Source of the DNA: Cephalopachus bancanus
Lineage: Eukaryota; Chordata; Mammalia; Primates; Tarsiidae
Reading direction: 5' to 3'
Assembly (NCBI GenBank): GCA_027257055.1
Contig: JAPVLO010000074.1
Location: 3,549,001 to 3,613,000, forward strand
Length of the DNA: 64,000 bases
The translations under genes and the position numbers were made by a program. The notes under the pieces are model-generated. The model ran no database searches. It worked only from the letters and a program-made list of their open reading frames with translations, and was not told the DNA's origin. Positions 34,798 through 44,960 of this stretch are shown one piece after another (the first letter of the stretch is position 1; each line of letters begins with the position of its first letter).

Positions 34798-35247
34798 TGA
34801 AAATGAGAAAAACGAAAAAGCAAAATGGGTCACAGAGAAAATAATTTAAATAAAATATACGCAAAAGATGTTCAATATATGAATAATATAATGTCCTAGA
34901 AGCAAAAAGACCAAAACAAAGCAACAAAGTTAACATTTAGAACTTTAACACAAGAACTCTTTCTAAATTTCCAAAAAGTGACCAGAATCTTTATACAAAA
35001 ATCAATTTATTGGTACCAGGAAAATGTTCCCCTTAAAATAAGCACTTTCTAGTAAAATGAGTAGATTTTAAAGTTAGAGAAAAAGTTTTTTCCAAGTGTC
35101 CAAGCAAAAAAATGAAATAACTTATAGTGTCAAGAAAATTAAATCAATTTGTATTTCTCAAAAATGACAAACCAAGCAGACAATAGTGCAGTTACATTTT
35201 GTAAAGTCTTAAGATTATGAAGAACAAACTATGGTTTTCATATCCAG
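34798..35247. other. No gene recognised
   Basis: A-rich sequence following the LINE-1 tail; nothing assigned. Confidence 0.5.
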
Positions 35248-35685
35248 TCAATATTAGTTTGCTAGGACTGCCATTATAAAGTACCCTGGTTTGGGTTACT
35301 TAAACGTCAGAAACTAATTTGCTACCACTTATGAACTTAAACAACAGAAATTAATTTTCTCACAATTCTAGAAGCTGGAAGTCTCAGATCATGGCATTGA
35401 GTTCTTCTGAAGTCTCTCTTGTGATCTTTTGATGGGCATCATCTACCTCTGTCTCTAGATGGTCTTCCCTCTGTGCATGTGTGTTTTAATCTCCTCTTCT
35501 CACAAAAAGCACCAGGCATTTTAAATTAGGTCCTGAAATGACTTCATTTAATCTTAATAATAACATATTTAGAGGTTCTTTCTCCAAATACAGACACATT
35601 CTGAGATACTAGGGAATTAAGATTTCAATATACAAATTTTAGGTGAATAAAATTCACAGTTCAACCCACAACCATGTTCTTCAAT
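35248..35685 (-). mobile_element. MaLR/MLT1-type LTR
   Basis: Plus-strand text 'TATTAGTTTGCTAGGACTGC', 'AACAACAGAAATTAATTTTC', 'TCTAGAAGCTGGAAGTCTCA', 'GGTCTTCCCTCTGTGCATGT', 'CTCCAAATACAGACACATTC' and 'ATTCACAGTTCAACCCA' is the complement of an essentially complete MLT1 LTR. A partial duplication of its start is visible ('AACGTCAGAAACTAATTTGC' and 'AACAACAGAAATTAATTTTC'). Confidence 0.88.
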
Positions 35686-38115
35686 CAGCAAGTCTTTAGA
35701 AAAATAACACTGAAAAGCAGTAACTAAGTAAATCCTCTTCATATGTACATAGTGTAAACTGAGGCAGAACAAACAAAAAAATAAACAAACAAATACGAAG
35801 AATCCTACAAAACTCCAATTCTATATAATTCTTTTCTCATCAGGTCTTTCTTAACTGCATGTACTTCACTGAACTCAAAGGGCTTCATTCCATTCAGGTT
35901 ATAAGAGGAAATAAGATGCTTTCTTGACATAATAAATCTTTGAATTTGGTATTAAGTTTGTTGATTCATCAACATGTCAGAAATAGAACACAATCATCTG
36001 AATTTTCTGCACAGCAATGTTGAAAAATTATCATGTGATGATAATTTTCATAAGCGGCTGAAAATCATTTTTCTACTTTTTATGTCCCATAAAATCACCT
36101 TTCCTATTGTCATGGTTGCATTGCACATGTTTTTCTTACACCAATATATGAATACTTTACCCAATTTGCAGTAAAGTTTTTGTCTAGATGTAATTAAGCA
36201 ACAATTTCAATATAACATTCATTTTGGAACATGATTATTTTTGTCACATATCAACTCCAATCTGAGAATGCTATATAACGGTTTTCTTAAATTCAGTATC
36301 AGAAAAGCTTTGGCACCAACATCATATTTAAAGTACAAAAGAGGGTTTGAAGATATTTATTTTAAGAATTTGTAAACATCTGACACTATATTTCAAATGA
36401 AGTGTATATCTACCCACATTTGTATAAAAAAATGACATGTGATATATTTGGACTATTATTTCTTTTTGAATTTAACATTTATAATTTTCATTTATGTATG
36501 TTTTTCTCTGTATTCTTTTATCTCTTTAAAAACACGATACTTTCTTAATCCAAGTTTTCACATACTAAAGACTCTTTTGTTGTATACAGAGCCTTTTGTA
36601 AGCAGTTAAAATATATGTGAAAATTATTTAGTATTCTGCCCCTTGATTACTTGACTTTTCTTAGTGTCATATCTCTTGCATACCAAACTCTACAAAAAAA
36701 TGTATAATTTTAAAGTTCACTGTTTTGTCTTTAGCACAAAGAGTGAAAATCCAATTTAAAAAGCAGTAAACTTAACTGTTTGATTTAGCACCTTTCTCTC
36801 TTTGTTTCATGAGTGGAAACACTTGCATTGAACTGCGGCCATAGATTTCCTCCTGGTAAGTAATAATAAACTCATACCTTTACCAACCTGTGCTATGTAG
36901 TGATACAATGGTGATGTGTAACCAGTACACATATACACTTATAGTAAAAATACAATGTCCTGCTTCTGCATATTTGTTCATGGTTTTCTTTTTTTTATTA
37001 TTTAATCTTCAAATGATTTTCATCCTGCAGGTCACAAATTTTAAAAAAATCTGACTCAAAGAATTATCTCTGAGATTTTTCAGTTCTAATTTTATTTCTT
37101 TCAATTCTTATAGTACTTGACTTATATATCTCTCCTGGCAACTATAACATATCTGATCACATTATAGTTAGTGTTTTATGTTCCTGGATAATCCTTTTCT
37201 TTCAGAATTTAAGATCTTTCAAGGTAGGAAGTAAGTCCAGTGGCTACCTAAAGTGGCTAAGCAATTTTTCATGTCTAGCAAAATATAACTGTGATTCAAA
37301 AGTAGGGATAATGATTTTCATAAATAACACAACTTTTTATTAATATGTTATAGTAAGTATGCATTCACATTTGATTAGCTTACCTATATAACATTGTTAT
37401 CAAAGTGTATGCATATTAAAACAGCTAATTGGTTTTATTCATAAAACAATTTAAAAGCAATTATTCTCTAATTTCATATGGGTTAAAGTTTTTGCATATG
37501 ATGGAGAACCTGCTTTTCCAGTCACTTGTTTGTAATGCTTAGTAGATAAAAACTTTTAGCAGTACTGTCTTTGCTACAATGTATTTTTTTAATTATTCAG
37601 AATATTGAAACGACACCAGAATTCTGCTTCACAATTTCTACCTACGGTAGTCAATCCTGCTGCAAAGAAAAAAGTTTTAAAAAAACCTTTTAACTTAGCT
37701 GTCCAATTATAAGATAAATAAAAACTTATATACTCTAACTTTTCTTAGGATGAAAGCACTTCTTGTAATAAATATATTCTCTATTTCATACTATCAATTA
37801 AATCAGAAGGTGTAATCTATAAATTAGTGAGAAAAATTTAAATGATAAGGGAAAGTTTCTATTAATTACATCATGCAAGATTTAGTTAAGGATCTATTTG
37901 ATATGATCAACAATTAAAATCTGTGTTATTTAAGAAAATGATTTCAGAATGCTAATTAATTTTTAAATATGAATGTATTATCACAAAATAAGAATAAAAA
38001 TGTGGGCTGAATACAAATAAATTTCCATGAACTTAAATTGATCTAGCACAGTAGATCTTTAAAAAGAGCAACATCATTGGAAGTCAATTTACCACAAGTG
38101 GTTGAAAATTTAAGA
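35686..38115. other. No gene or repeat recognised
   Basis: AT-rich sequence. A 66-codon frame at 35,974-36,174 has no domain. Contains a GGTAAGTAA donor-like word at about 36,855, considered and rejected as an exon. Confidence 0.45.
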
Positions 38116-38327
38116 TGTTGAGCATGGTGGCTCAAGACTATAATACCAGCACTTTGGGAGGTCGAGGGAGAAGATTGCCTGAGTCCACAGGTTCGAGACC
38201 AGCCTGGGCAACTTGGTGAAACCTCATTTCTACAATAAACAACAACAACAACAAAAATTAGCCAGGCATGGTAGTTCCGGTAGTTCCAGCTACTTGAAAG
38301 CTGAAGTGGATAACAATGAGACTCTGG
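38116..38327 (+). mobile_element. Old Alu (AluJ-like) with deleted right arm
   Basis: Sense Alu starting GAGCATGGTGGCTCAAGACT. The left arm is complete and the linker is a (CAA)n tract. The right arm is reduced to its first third plus 'ACAATGAGACTCTGGC'. It lacks the A-box-region deletion pattern of the younger copies and has 'GACCAGCCTGGGCAACTTGG', nearer to AluJ. Confidence 0.85.
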
Positions 38328-40230
38328 CATATATATATTTCATTGGATGAGTCATGATAGAAATTAAGATGACCAGGCAATGCTGCCCTCAACTCATATA
38401 GTTCCTTAAGGTAGGTATTTATATAGAACTCCCCAGAAAATATATATTAAAATGATAAACATGTTATATGTCAGTTAAAACTGAATAAGACATCATGGGT
38501 TTACTCATACTCTCAATTCGTGGCATATGCAGATATTATCATTCTTATAATAATGAAGAATTCGTAAAATCCATTTGAAAACTTTAGTGGACATAAGCTG
38601 GAACTTAACATTAACATGCAGGTCAATAAGGAACAAAATAAAAGGGAGAGATAATATTACTGGTGAGGTTAATGTGGACATTGGCAAAGTGAAAATTCTT
38701 GGCACCTTCTATCATGAGGAAGGGATGGCAAAAATTAAAATTTGAAGTACGCGTGATGACTATTTGACAGTTTTCATTAGACTAACATAGGGTATGGCTG
38801 AACAAGCAGTTTCTTTTGTGAGTTTTCTTTTCCATTATTTATGTATGGTTTTCACCAGCAGCACAGTGATCTACTGATGGAAACCATTTGTGTTCTTAGA
38901 GAACAATATGTTGACTATGCAGGTGATGAATTACCTATTTGACAGGAAAGAAAAAGGAACACAGGTGATCAATGGAGTCAATTATCGGGGGCAAAGTCAC
39001 AGTCTTCACTTAAAAATTGTTGGAAATAAAATTATAATTTCATAGAAGACTTCTTTTGAAATGGAAATGAGAACTTTATGAAAATCATGTGTCAAAGAAG
39101 ACAGCATGATTTAATATAAAATCTATGGTCTCAAAATGTATTATATAAAGACACATGGAAGCAATGTTTTTACTAATAAAACAGTCAGAAATAACACATT
39201 ATCTTTGAGAGACTTTTTATGATACTAGGACTTGAAGAAATCTGAACATTCATAGGAAATACCTTACATAATAAGCACTGTCTATTTTCTCCTAAATTCT
39301 TCTTCAGGAAACTTAATCATCATATTCACTTTCATGTTTCCCTCTTACCTGTCAAGTACAGTGTTATTTTCTGGGCCTTGGGTTAAATACTATTTCGTGG
39401 AGTTCTTATCTGAGGTCCCAGACTTGGTTAAATTGCTACCTTGTGCACATTAATTGCAAATTGCAGTTTTTCTTCCTACCTCTTAAACACAGTTTATACT
39501 ATTATATGTATTATATGTTTACTTAGTAGTAGTCCTTTCATTGACATAAAATAATCATAACGCTAGAGATGATGTCTGTGTCTGACCCTCATGTGTATTG
39601 TGCCAGACATACATTGCTTGACAAATGATTATTAAATGGATGAATACACATAGAACTGTACATTAAAAATGTTTGTAATTATAAAATTAAATTATGAACA
39701 CATAAAATTCTTAAAATGGAAGGAAGTCAAACTGTAGAAAGAATAGAGTAAAAAATGTTATCTATAATTTTTTTTAAAATATGGCTTTTTATAAAAGTAG
39801 TTAGGCCTTTAATTACCAAGACAGTAAGAATATTAATAAAAATTAACTTGATTCAACATGAGAAAACAATGTGAAATAATCTAATAATTAGAGCAGGCCA
39901 GCAATTCAAAAGAGTTACACTTAGATTCAGAGTTTCCTTTAAACCACATTCAGTTTTTTGAAGCATGAAGGCTCTTTGGTGCAGATTCCTGTAGCACCTA
40001 TGTTACATATACAGGAAATAAATGTTGCTTCAAGATGATTGTATTTAACTCTGCATTAATTGCCTTACAGCATATATTTTCTCTTTCTCACATCCTATGG
40101 ATTTAAGAAGTGCATGAATGAAATCATCCAGAATTTTCTACATTGACTATAACAATCTAATATACTAATATTTCAAGAAGAGAAGTAGCTAATGAGCCAG
40201 ATAGTCAATGTAGATTCATTCTTTATATAC
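38328..40230. other. Mostly unassigned; small L2-like fragment near 39,565
   Basis: Unassigned AT-rich sequence. The part 39,565-39,655 ('GATGATGTCTGTGTCTGACC', 'TTGACAAATGATTATTAAAT') resembles the 3' end of L2 in plus orientation. No credible gene. Confidence 0.4.
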
Positions 40231-40479
40231 CTGTTAATTTGATTTGATTATTTGATTGCATTATTTCCTTGATCAATGCATGAATCCCTCCATTATTTGT
40301 TGTGTACCTATGATGTGCTACACACTGCTTTGAATTTTAAGAACACATGAGAGATAATATTTATTCCAGATAAATTGATGGTTGCAAGGACCTTCTTAGG
40401 ACAATGTTACATTGAAAACTGAAGGATGAAAAGATAAATTATGAACAAATTTTAAAACGACGGTTAGAAATTTTTGGCA

Positions 40480-40761
40480 AGCCGGGCTCGCTGGCTCAGC
40501 CTGTAATCCCGCGCCTTTGGGAGGCTGGGGTGAGTGGATTGCCTTAGCCCACGGGTTCGAGACCTGCCTGGGCAGGTGAGACCTCATCTCTACAATAAAT
40601 CAAAAAATTAGCCGGGCATGGTAGCGCATGCCTGTAATTCCGGCTACTCGGAAGGCTGAGGTGGAAGGATCGCCGGAGCCCGGCAGGTCGAGGCTGCGGT
40701 GGCCGGGAGCGGCCACTACACTCCAGTCTGGGGAACAGTGAGACTCCAAGTCAAAAAAAAA
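40480..40761 (+). mobile_element. Dimeric Alu, tarsier-type, CpG-rich
   Basis: Sense Alu framed by perfect 12-bp duplications AAATTTTTGGCA (40,468-40,479 and 40,762-40,773). It is one of the least decayed copies, with 'GCCGGGCTCGCTGGCTCAGC', 'AATCCCGCGCCTTTGGG', 'GGATCGCCGGAGCCCGGCAG' and 'GGTGGCCGGGAGCGGCC' intact. Confidence 0.97.
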
Positions 40762-40890
40762 AAATTTTTGGCAGTTGTCTAAATTGAATATTGTAATCAT
40801 ATACATTGCATAATTTTTTGGTCTATAGATATATCTTCAAGAAATATAAATTTTAAGAGAAAACTTGGGAAATGAAGAAAAAACAATGGT

Positions 40891-41019
40891 TGGGAAGCCC
40901 TGAAAGAAAGTTGCACAGACAAGATATGATGATTGGGAAGCCCTGAAAGAAAGTTGCACAGACAAGATATGATGATTGGGAAGCCCTGAAAGAATGTTGC
41001 ACAGACAAGATATGATGGT
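40891..41019. repeat. 43-bp tandem repeat, three copies
   Basis: Three head-to-tail copies of a 43-bp unit starting TGGGAAGCCCTGAAAGAAAG at 40,891, 40,934 and 40,977. Copies 1 and 2 are identical over at least 38 bp. Copy 3 has one A-to-T change (AAAGAATGTTGC) and a changed end. The period is not a multiple of three, so overlapping minus-strand frames are not evidence of a protein repeat. Confidence 0.98.
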
Positions 41020-41675
41020 GATTTGAAGCAAGAAAATGTGAAAGCAAGGACACCAATTAAAATGTCACTATAGTGATCTGCAGAGAAAGTTGTAGTTGAA
41101 GGCAGTGGAAGTTAATTTATTCAGTGTTTTTTATAGAACAACTTCTAAAATGCAAGGTAGTATTCTTGTTTTTAGAATAACATGAAGCGCAAGAACAAAA
41201 GGATGATTGCTCTTAGGAAGATTATATTCTGTAAGGCACAGAAAGATAACAGACATATAAATAATTAAATAACCAGACAGTATAATTTCACATATTTATA
41301 ACTTTTGTGAAGAAGATTAAGTAGGTAATTGAAATGGAGTATGATCGAGAATTAGAGAAGAGAGAACGACTGAACATTTTAAGTATTGTACTTACAGAAG
41401 GCCTCTATGAAGAAAACCATTGGATAAATTTGTAATATATTGGAGGGTAAAATGATTGAGTAGTCTGGGAAAGGAAAATTGGAGACTCCATGATGACTGT
41501 TAAGTTTCTGAAATAGATGCATGGAGGTCACATTTACTAGAATAGGAGAGAAATTGGAGAGTAGCATGTGTGATGGAATGCTTGCTTGTTTTCTTGCTTG
41601 GTGTGTACAAAGGGAAGAATCAATGCTTAACATATTACTTTGTACATTGAACACAAAACTTCAAATATAGTAGTA

Positions 41676-41970
41676 AGCTAAGAGCAGTGGCTCATGCCTA
41701 TGAGGCTGAGGGGAGAAGACTGCTTGAACACAGGAGTTCAAGACCAGTCTAGGTCAAACAGTGAGACCTCATCTCTACATACAATAAACAAACAAACAGA
41801 TAAACAAAATTATCCAGGTGTGGTGGTGCATACTTGTAGTACCAGCTAACTGGGAGGCTGAGGCTAAAGAATCACCTAAGCCCAGAAAGTCAAGGCTGTG
41901 GTGAGGTGTTGATCATGCCACTGTTCTTCAGCCTGGGTAGCAGATGGAGACTCTAACTTAAAAAAAAAAA
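41676..41970 (+). mobile_element. Old Alu (AluJ-like)
   Basis: Sense Alu from GCTAAGAGCAGTGGCTCATG to an A run at 41,959-41,970. About 25 bp is missing early in the left arm ('CATGCCTA' joins 'TGAGGCTGAGGGG'). Its diverged sequence with 'CCAGGTGTGGTGGTGCATAC' suits AluJ, older than the local subfamily. Confidence 0.9.
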
Positions 41971-42357
41971 TGCAGAAGTCAAATAGGCAAATATATGTTC
42001 TCCAGCTTAGAGGACAATTTAGGAATGAGACTAAATATTTGGGAGTTATTAGCTTGTAGATGTATTTAAAACTATGAGAAATATAGTCTATGGATAAATT
42101 ATAGAAATGCAAGAAAGCTTGAAACACTACAAAAATTGATATAAAAAGCTATTGCACAAATATGTCTCGAGGCACACGAAAATAGTCACCACTCAGCCAA
42201 AAACTTAGAACATTCTAAATGTCTACTATTGATACAGTTGTCTATTGCTGGATAACAAACTCTCCCAAAACTCAATGGCTTAAGGGAGTGATCATTTTGC
42301 TATATCTCATTATTTTGTGGAAAGAAATTCAAGTAGAGATCAGCTTGCTCATTCATT

Positions 42358-42398
42358 TTTTTCTCATTTTAACTTTTGAAAAGTTAAAATGAGAAAAA
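42358..42398. repeat. Near-perfect 41-bp palindrome (20-bp arms, 1-nt centre)
   Basis: Arms TTTTTCTCATTTTAACTTTT (42,358-42,377) and its exact complement at 42,379-42,398, with G42,378 between. The word AACTTTTGAAAAG is then repeated at 42,397-42,409. It lies exactly at the junction of the ancient repeat with the Alu fragment. Confidence 0.97.
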
Positions 42399-42402
42399 CT
42401 TT

Positions 42403-42515
42403 TGAAAAGGGTCGTTTCACTGTGCTGCCCAAGCTGGTCTCAAAATCCTGGGCTCTTACAATCCTCCTGCCTCAGCCTTTTGAGTAGCTAAGACTACAGG
42501 TATGTATCACTGCAC
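42403..42515 (-). mobile_element. Old Alu fragment (one arm)
   Basis: Reverse AluJ-like piece: 'TGTGCTGCCCAAGCTGGTCT', 'CAATCCTCCTGCCTCAGCCT', 'GAGTAGCTAAGACTACAGG'. Left end abuts the palindrome and right end returns to the ancient repeat. The duplicated 'ATTCATTTTT' at 42,351-42,360 and about 42,519-42,528 may be its target duplication. Confidence 0.8.
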
Positions 42516-42781
42516 CAATTCATTTTTCTGTGTGACTTTGGTTGAGAATAGTTGATGTTATTCAGATGGTGGAAGAGCTGATCAGTAGGTTCCAAGATAT
42601 TTTCATGTACATATAACACGCTTTTATGGAGTTAGGAGAAGACCAACCTCAGCTGGTTTGGGCAGTGAATCTGGAGGAGGTTTTACCAGCATAATATTTT
42701 TGAGATAGTCAAACTTCTCACATGTGTGTCAGGGCTCCAAAAGCAATGTGAAATGGTGAAAGTAGAAGTTTTATGACTTTA

Positions 42782-43346
42782 CGAGGGGGGCATCTCCAAA
42801 AACCCTGGAATTATCTTTTGGAGCTCAGGTCCCCTGTAGTACACTCAGAATTTGCTTCACCAGACCAAACAGTCAACCAAAGTTTTTATCTGGAAGCTTT
42901 GAGAAGGTTGTCACAATTTGCAAAAGGTCCTGAGTTGTGGTAAACAGGTAACTGGCTCTTCCACCTAACAATGCACTTGCCCACACTGTGCTGAGTGTCC
43001 AGTGGTTTTTGATTAAAAAATCACATAACCCCCACCATGTCCAACCTTCTCCATTCACCCAGTCTCACTCCAAATGACTTTTTTTTTTTTGCTTCCACAG
43101 ATGAAAAAAGTCCTCAAAAGAAAATGTTTTGCCAATGTGGAGAGATGAAACAAAAAACAGCAGAAGCACTAAAAGGCATCCAAACTTGCGAGTTCGAAAC
43201 CTGTTTTTAGCAGTAAAAAAAAAAAAGCACCTTTATAGGCAGGCTGCATCAAGTAAAAAGTACTTTGATAGTGACTGAAGTTTTAGACATGCAAGAATAA
43301 ATATATGGTTTTGTATAAATAAATTCTGGGTTTTGGGGGGACCCCA
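42782..43346 (+). mobile_element. Mariner-family transposon, internally deleted (copy 3)
   Basis: A 565-bp element flanked by TA (42,780-42,781 and 43,347-43,348). Left end CGAGGGGGGCATCTCCAAAA, right end the complement of TGGGGTCCCCCCAAAACCCA, matching copies 1 and 2. Orientation is opposite to theirs. From about 42,930 it shares transposase sequence with copy 1 ('AACAATGCACTTGCCCACAC', 'GTGCTGAGTGTCCAG'). The segment before that ('TTTGAGAAGGTTGTCACAAT') is not in copies 1 or 2, so the internal deletion differs. Not autonomous. An 'AAAAAAGTC' / 'AGATGAAAAAAGTCCTC' stretch shows A-run slippage. Confidence 0.93.
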
Positions 43347-43348
43347 TA

Positions 43349-44490
43349 TGAATCAATTTTGAAAGGATTTCTACTGTACTATGAAGACTGACACTGTCAT
43401 AGCCCATTCAGATTCAAGGTTAGGGGATTCACACTATACTTCTTGATAGTAGAAGTGTCAAAAACATGTGACCATAAAATTCACATAGCCCCAAAGGCAA
43501 AATGGAATGACACCTGTCAAAAACACCCCCCAAAGTTACATCCCATTAAAACTAAGGCTTGAGATTGAGAATCTTTTCATCCAAATAACGTCCAAATACA
43601 AATGAGGGTCCTTCCTTACATTTAGTTTCTCTGATTGAAAAACTATAAACTAAAGAGACAAGTTATTTGACCTATAGAGATCCAACCTAAAATAATGTAA
43701 TAGGCACAGGAAACCTTAATAGAGACTCCCCCTTCAAAGACAGGAAAAATAGGGACACACAGCAGTCATTGGTACATAGCAACCCTTTAATAGGATTCAA
43801 CTTCCAGGAATGACTACCTATGGCTCTTGATTTTGCCCTCTGGGATCTTGATCCTATGTTCTGAGTCATTCTTCCTGAAAAAAATAAAAAAAGAAGAAGA
43901 TAAAATATACTGTGTTTTTAGCTGAATAATTTCCTTTACCTGTTTTCTGCTCACAGGAGTTTGGGAGTGTAAATATTTCCTCCATCTTTCTCAGCCCAAA
44001 CTGATATAATTCATGTAAAATGCATAGAGCTTTTCTCTATACAGTTATAACCCCTTCCACTAGATGAAGGACATATCCACAAATCTCGTGGAGATAAGCT
44101 TTTCTCTACCACGGGTGTTTTAGAAGGTTGTAGTAGGAAATGTCCTTAAAGCTTTTAGAAGCCCTTTCATTTAACAGATAGGGTCTGTGTGGCATAACTT
44201 AAGATATTTATAGGGCTTTTGTCTTTCTGAAAGTTTCTATGAAGAAGCATCAAGCTAAATCAGTTATGCAAGATGAAAACTTCTAGAGATCTGCGATACA
44301 ACATTGTGCTTGTACTGTACTGTACTGTACATTACTGTACTGTAAACTTCAAATGTGTTAAGAGAATTGATCTGTTTTTTAACTGTAATATAAATAAATA
44401 CATACATAAGTAAATATTTATAGTCACAAGTTTAGCTTCATCTTTACACTGAAAAACCAACCTGGATTTTTAACATTTTTTTTTGTTTGT
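43349..44490. other. No gene recognised; (GTACT)n tract at 44,310-44,345
   Basis: Unassigned. The minus-strand 60-codon frame at 43,687-43,869 has no domain. A degenerate GTACT/TGTAC pentanucleotide repeat lies at 44,310-44,345. The right end leads into an antisense LINE-1. Confidence 0.5.
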
Positions 44491-44494
44491 TTTC

Positions 44495-44960
44495 TTATAG
44501 GAATGTTGGGTACAAGTGAAGATTAACTACATAAGTAAGTTGCACACAGGTGAAGTTTGGGCTTCTAACTGGCCCTTACCACCCCCTAATGTTGTCATGT
44601 GTTCCCCACCCTCCCCCCTCCCCTCTTCCCTAGCAGTGTCACATGTGGCATTCAGATGTTTGTTTCTGCGATAGTTAACTTAGTATGATCATCTCCAGCT
44701 CCATTCAATTTGCTGCAAAGTCCATGATTTTTTTTTTATGGTTGTGCAATACTCCATCTATATATGTACCACATTATCTTTATCCAGCTACTTTTGCTGG
44801 GCAGTAGGATTGGTTCCATGTTTTTGCTATTGTGAATAATGTGGCAATAAAGATGCATGTGCAGGTGTCCTTTTAGTAGAACAATTTACGTTTCTCTAGG
44901 TATATTCCCAGGAGAGGGGCTGCTGGATTGCATGAATTTTAGTTTTATCCTGAGATGTTT
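44495..44960 (-). mobile_element. LINE-1 3' end, antisense, intermediate age
   Basis: Complement of LINE-1 ORF2 end and 3'UTR: 'TTCAATTTGCTGCAAAGTCC', 'GTTGTGCAATACTCCATCTA', 'GGATTGGTTCCATGTTTTTG', 'GGTATATTCCCAGGAG'. The 3'UTR has a C-rich tract (CCCACCCTCCCCCCTCCCC), the complement of a G-rich 3'UTR motif like that of L1PA/L1PB. That differs from the other local LINE-1s, so it is a separate subfamily. Confidence 0.88.

Larger units (their letters stand above)
40231..42095. mobile_element. Ancient L2-like repeat in pieces, interrupted by two Alus
   Basis: Segments at 40,265-40,400, 41,210-41,560 and 41,985-42,095 follow one another like a single old mammalian repeat. Words include 'TGTACCTATGATGTGCTACA', 'GAAGGCCTCTATGAAGAAAA', 'GATGACTGTTAAGTTTCTGA', 'TCACATTTACTAGAATAGGA' and 'ATTTGGGAGTTATTAGCTTG'. 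I believe it is L2-type in reverse, but the family is from memory. A related stretch lies at 57,240-57,720. Alus at 40,480 and 41,676 split it. Confidence 0.45.
42227..42600. mobile_element. Ancient interspersed repeat, family not determined, split by an Alu fragment
   Basis: The start 'GTCTATTGCTGGATAACAAA' and 'CTCAATGGCTTAAGGGAGTG' is a pattern I recognise from a common old mammalian repeat. A second diverged copy lies at about 45,360-45,600 ('CAAACTTAGTGGCTTAAAAC'). I cannot name the family with confidence. Confidence 0.4.

Noticed and set aside
36788..36855. Exon-like segment with 'TTTAG' before it and 'CTGGTAAGTAA' after it
   Set aside because: The acceptor lacks a good polypyrimidine tract at the right spacing, there is no long open frame, and a lone GTAAGT match is common by chance.
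40837..41056. Repeat-containing minus-strand frames suggesting a repeat protein
   Set aside because: The repeat period is 43 bp, not a multiple of three, so the repeat units fall in different frames. It is a DNA tandem duplication, not a protein repeat.
43180..43205. tRNA B-box-like word 'GAGTTCGAAACC'
   Set aside because: No matching A box or cloverleaf. The position is inside mariner copy 3 and corresponds to its transposase-derived sequence.
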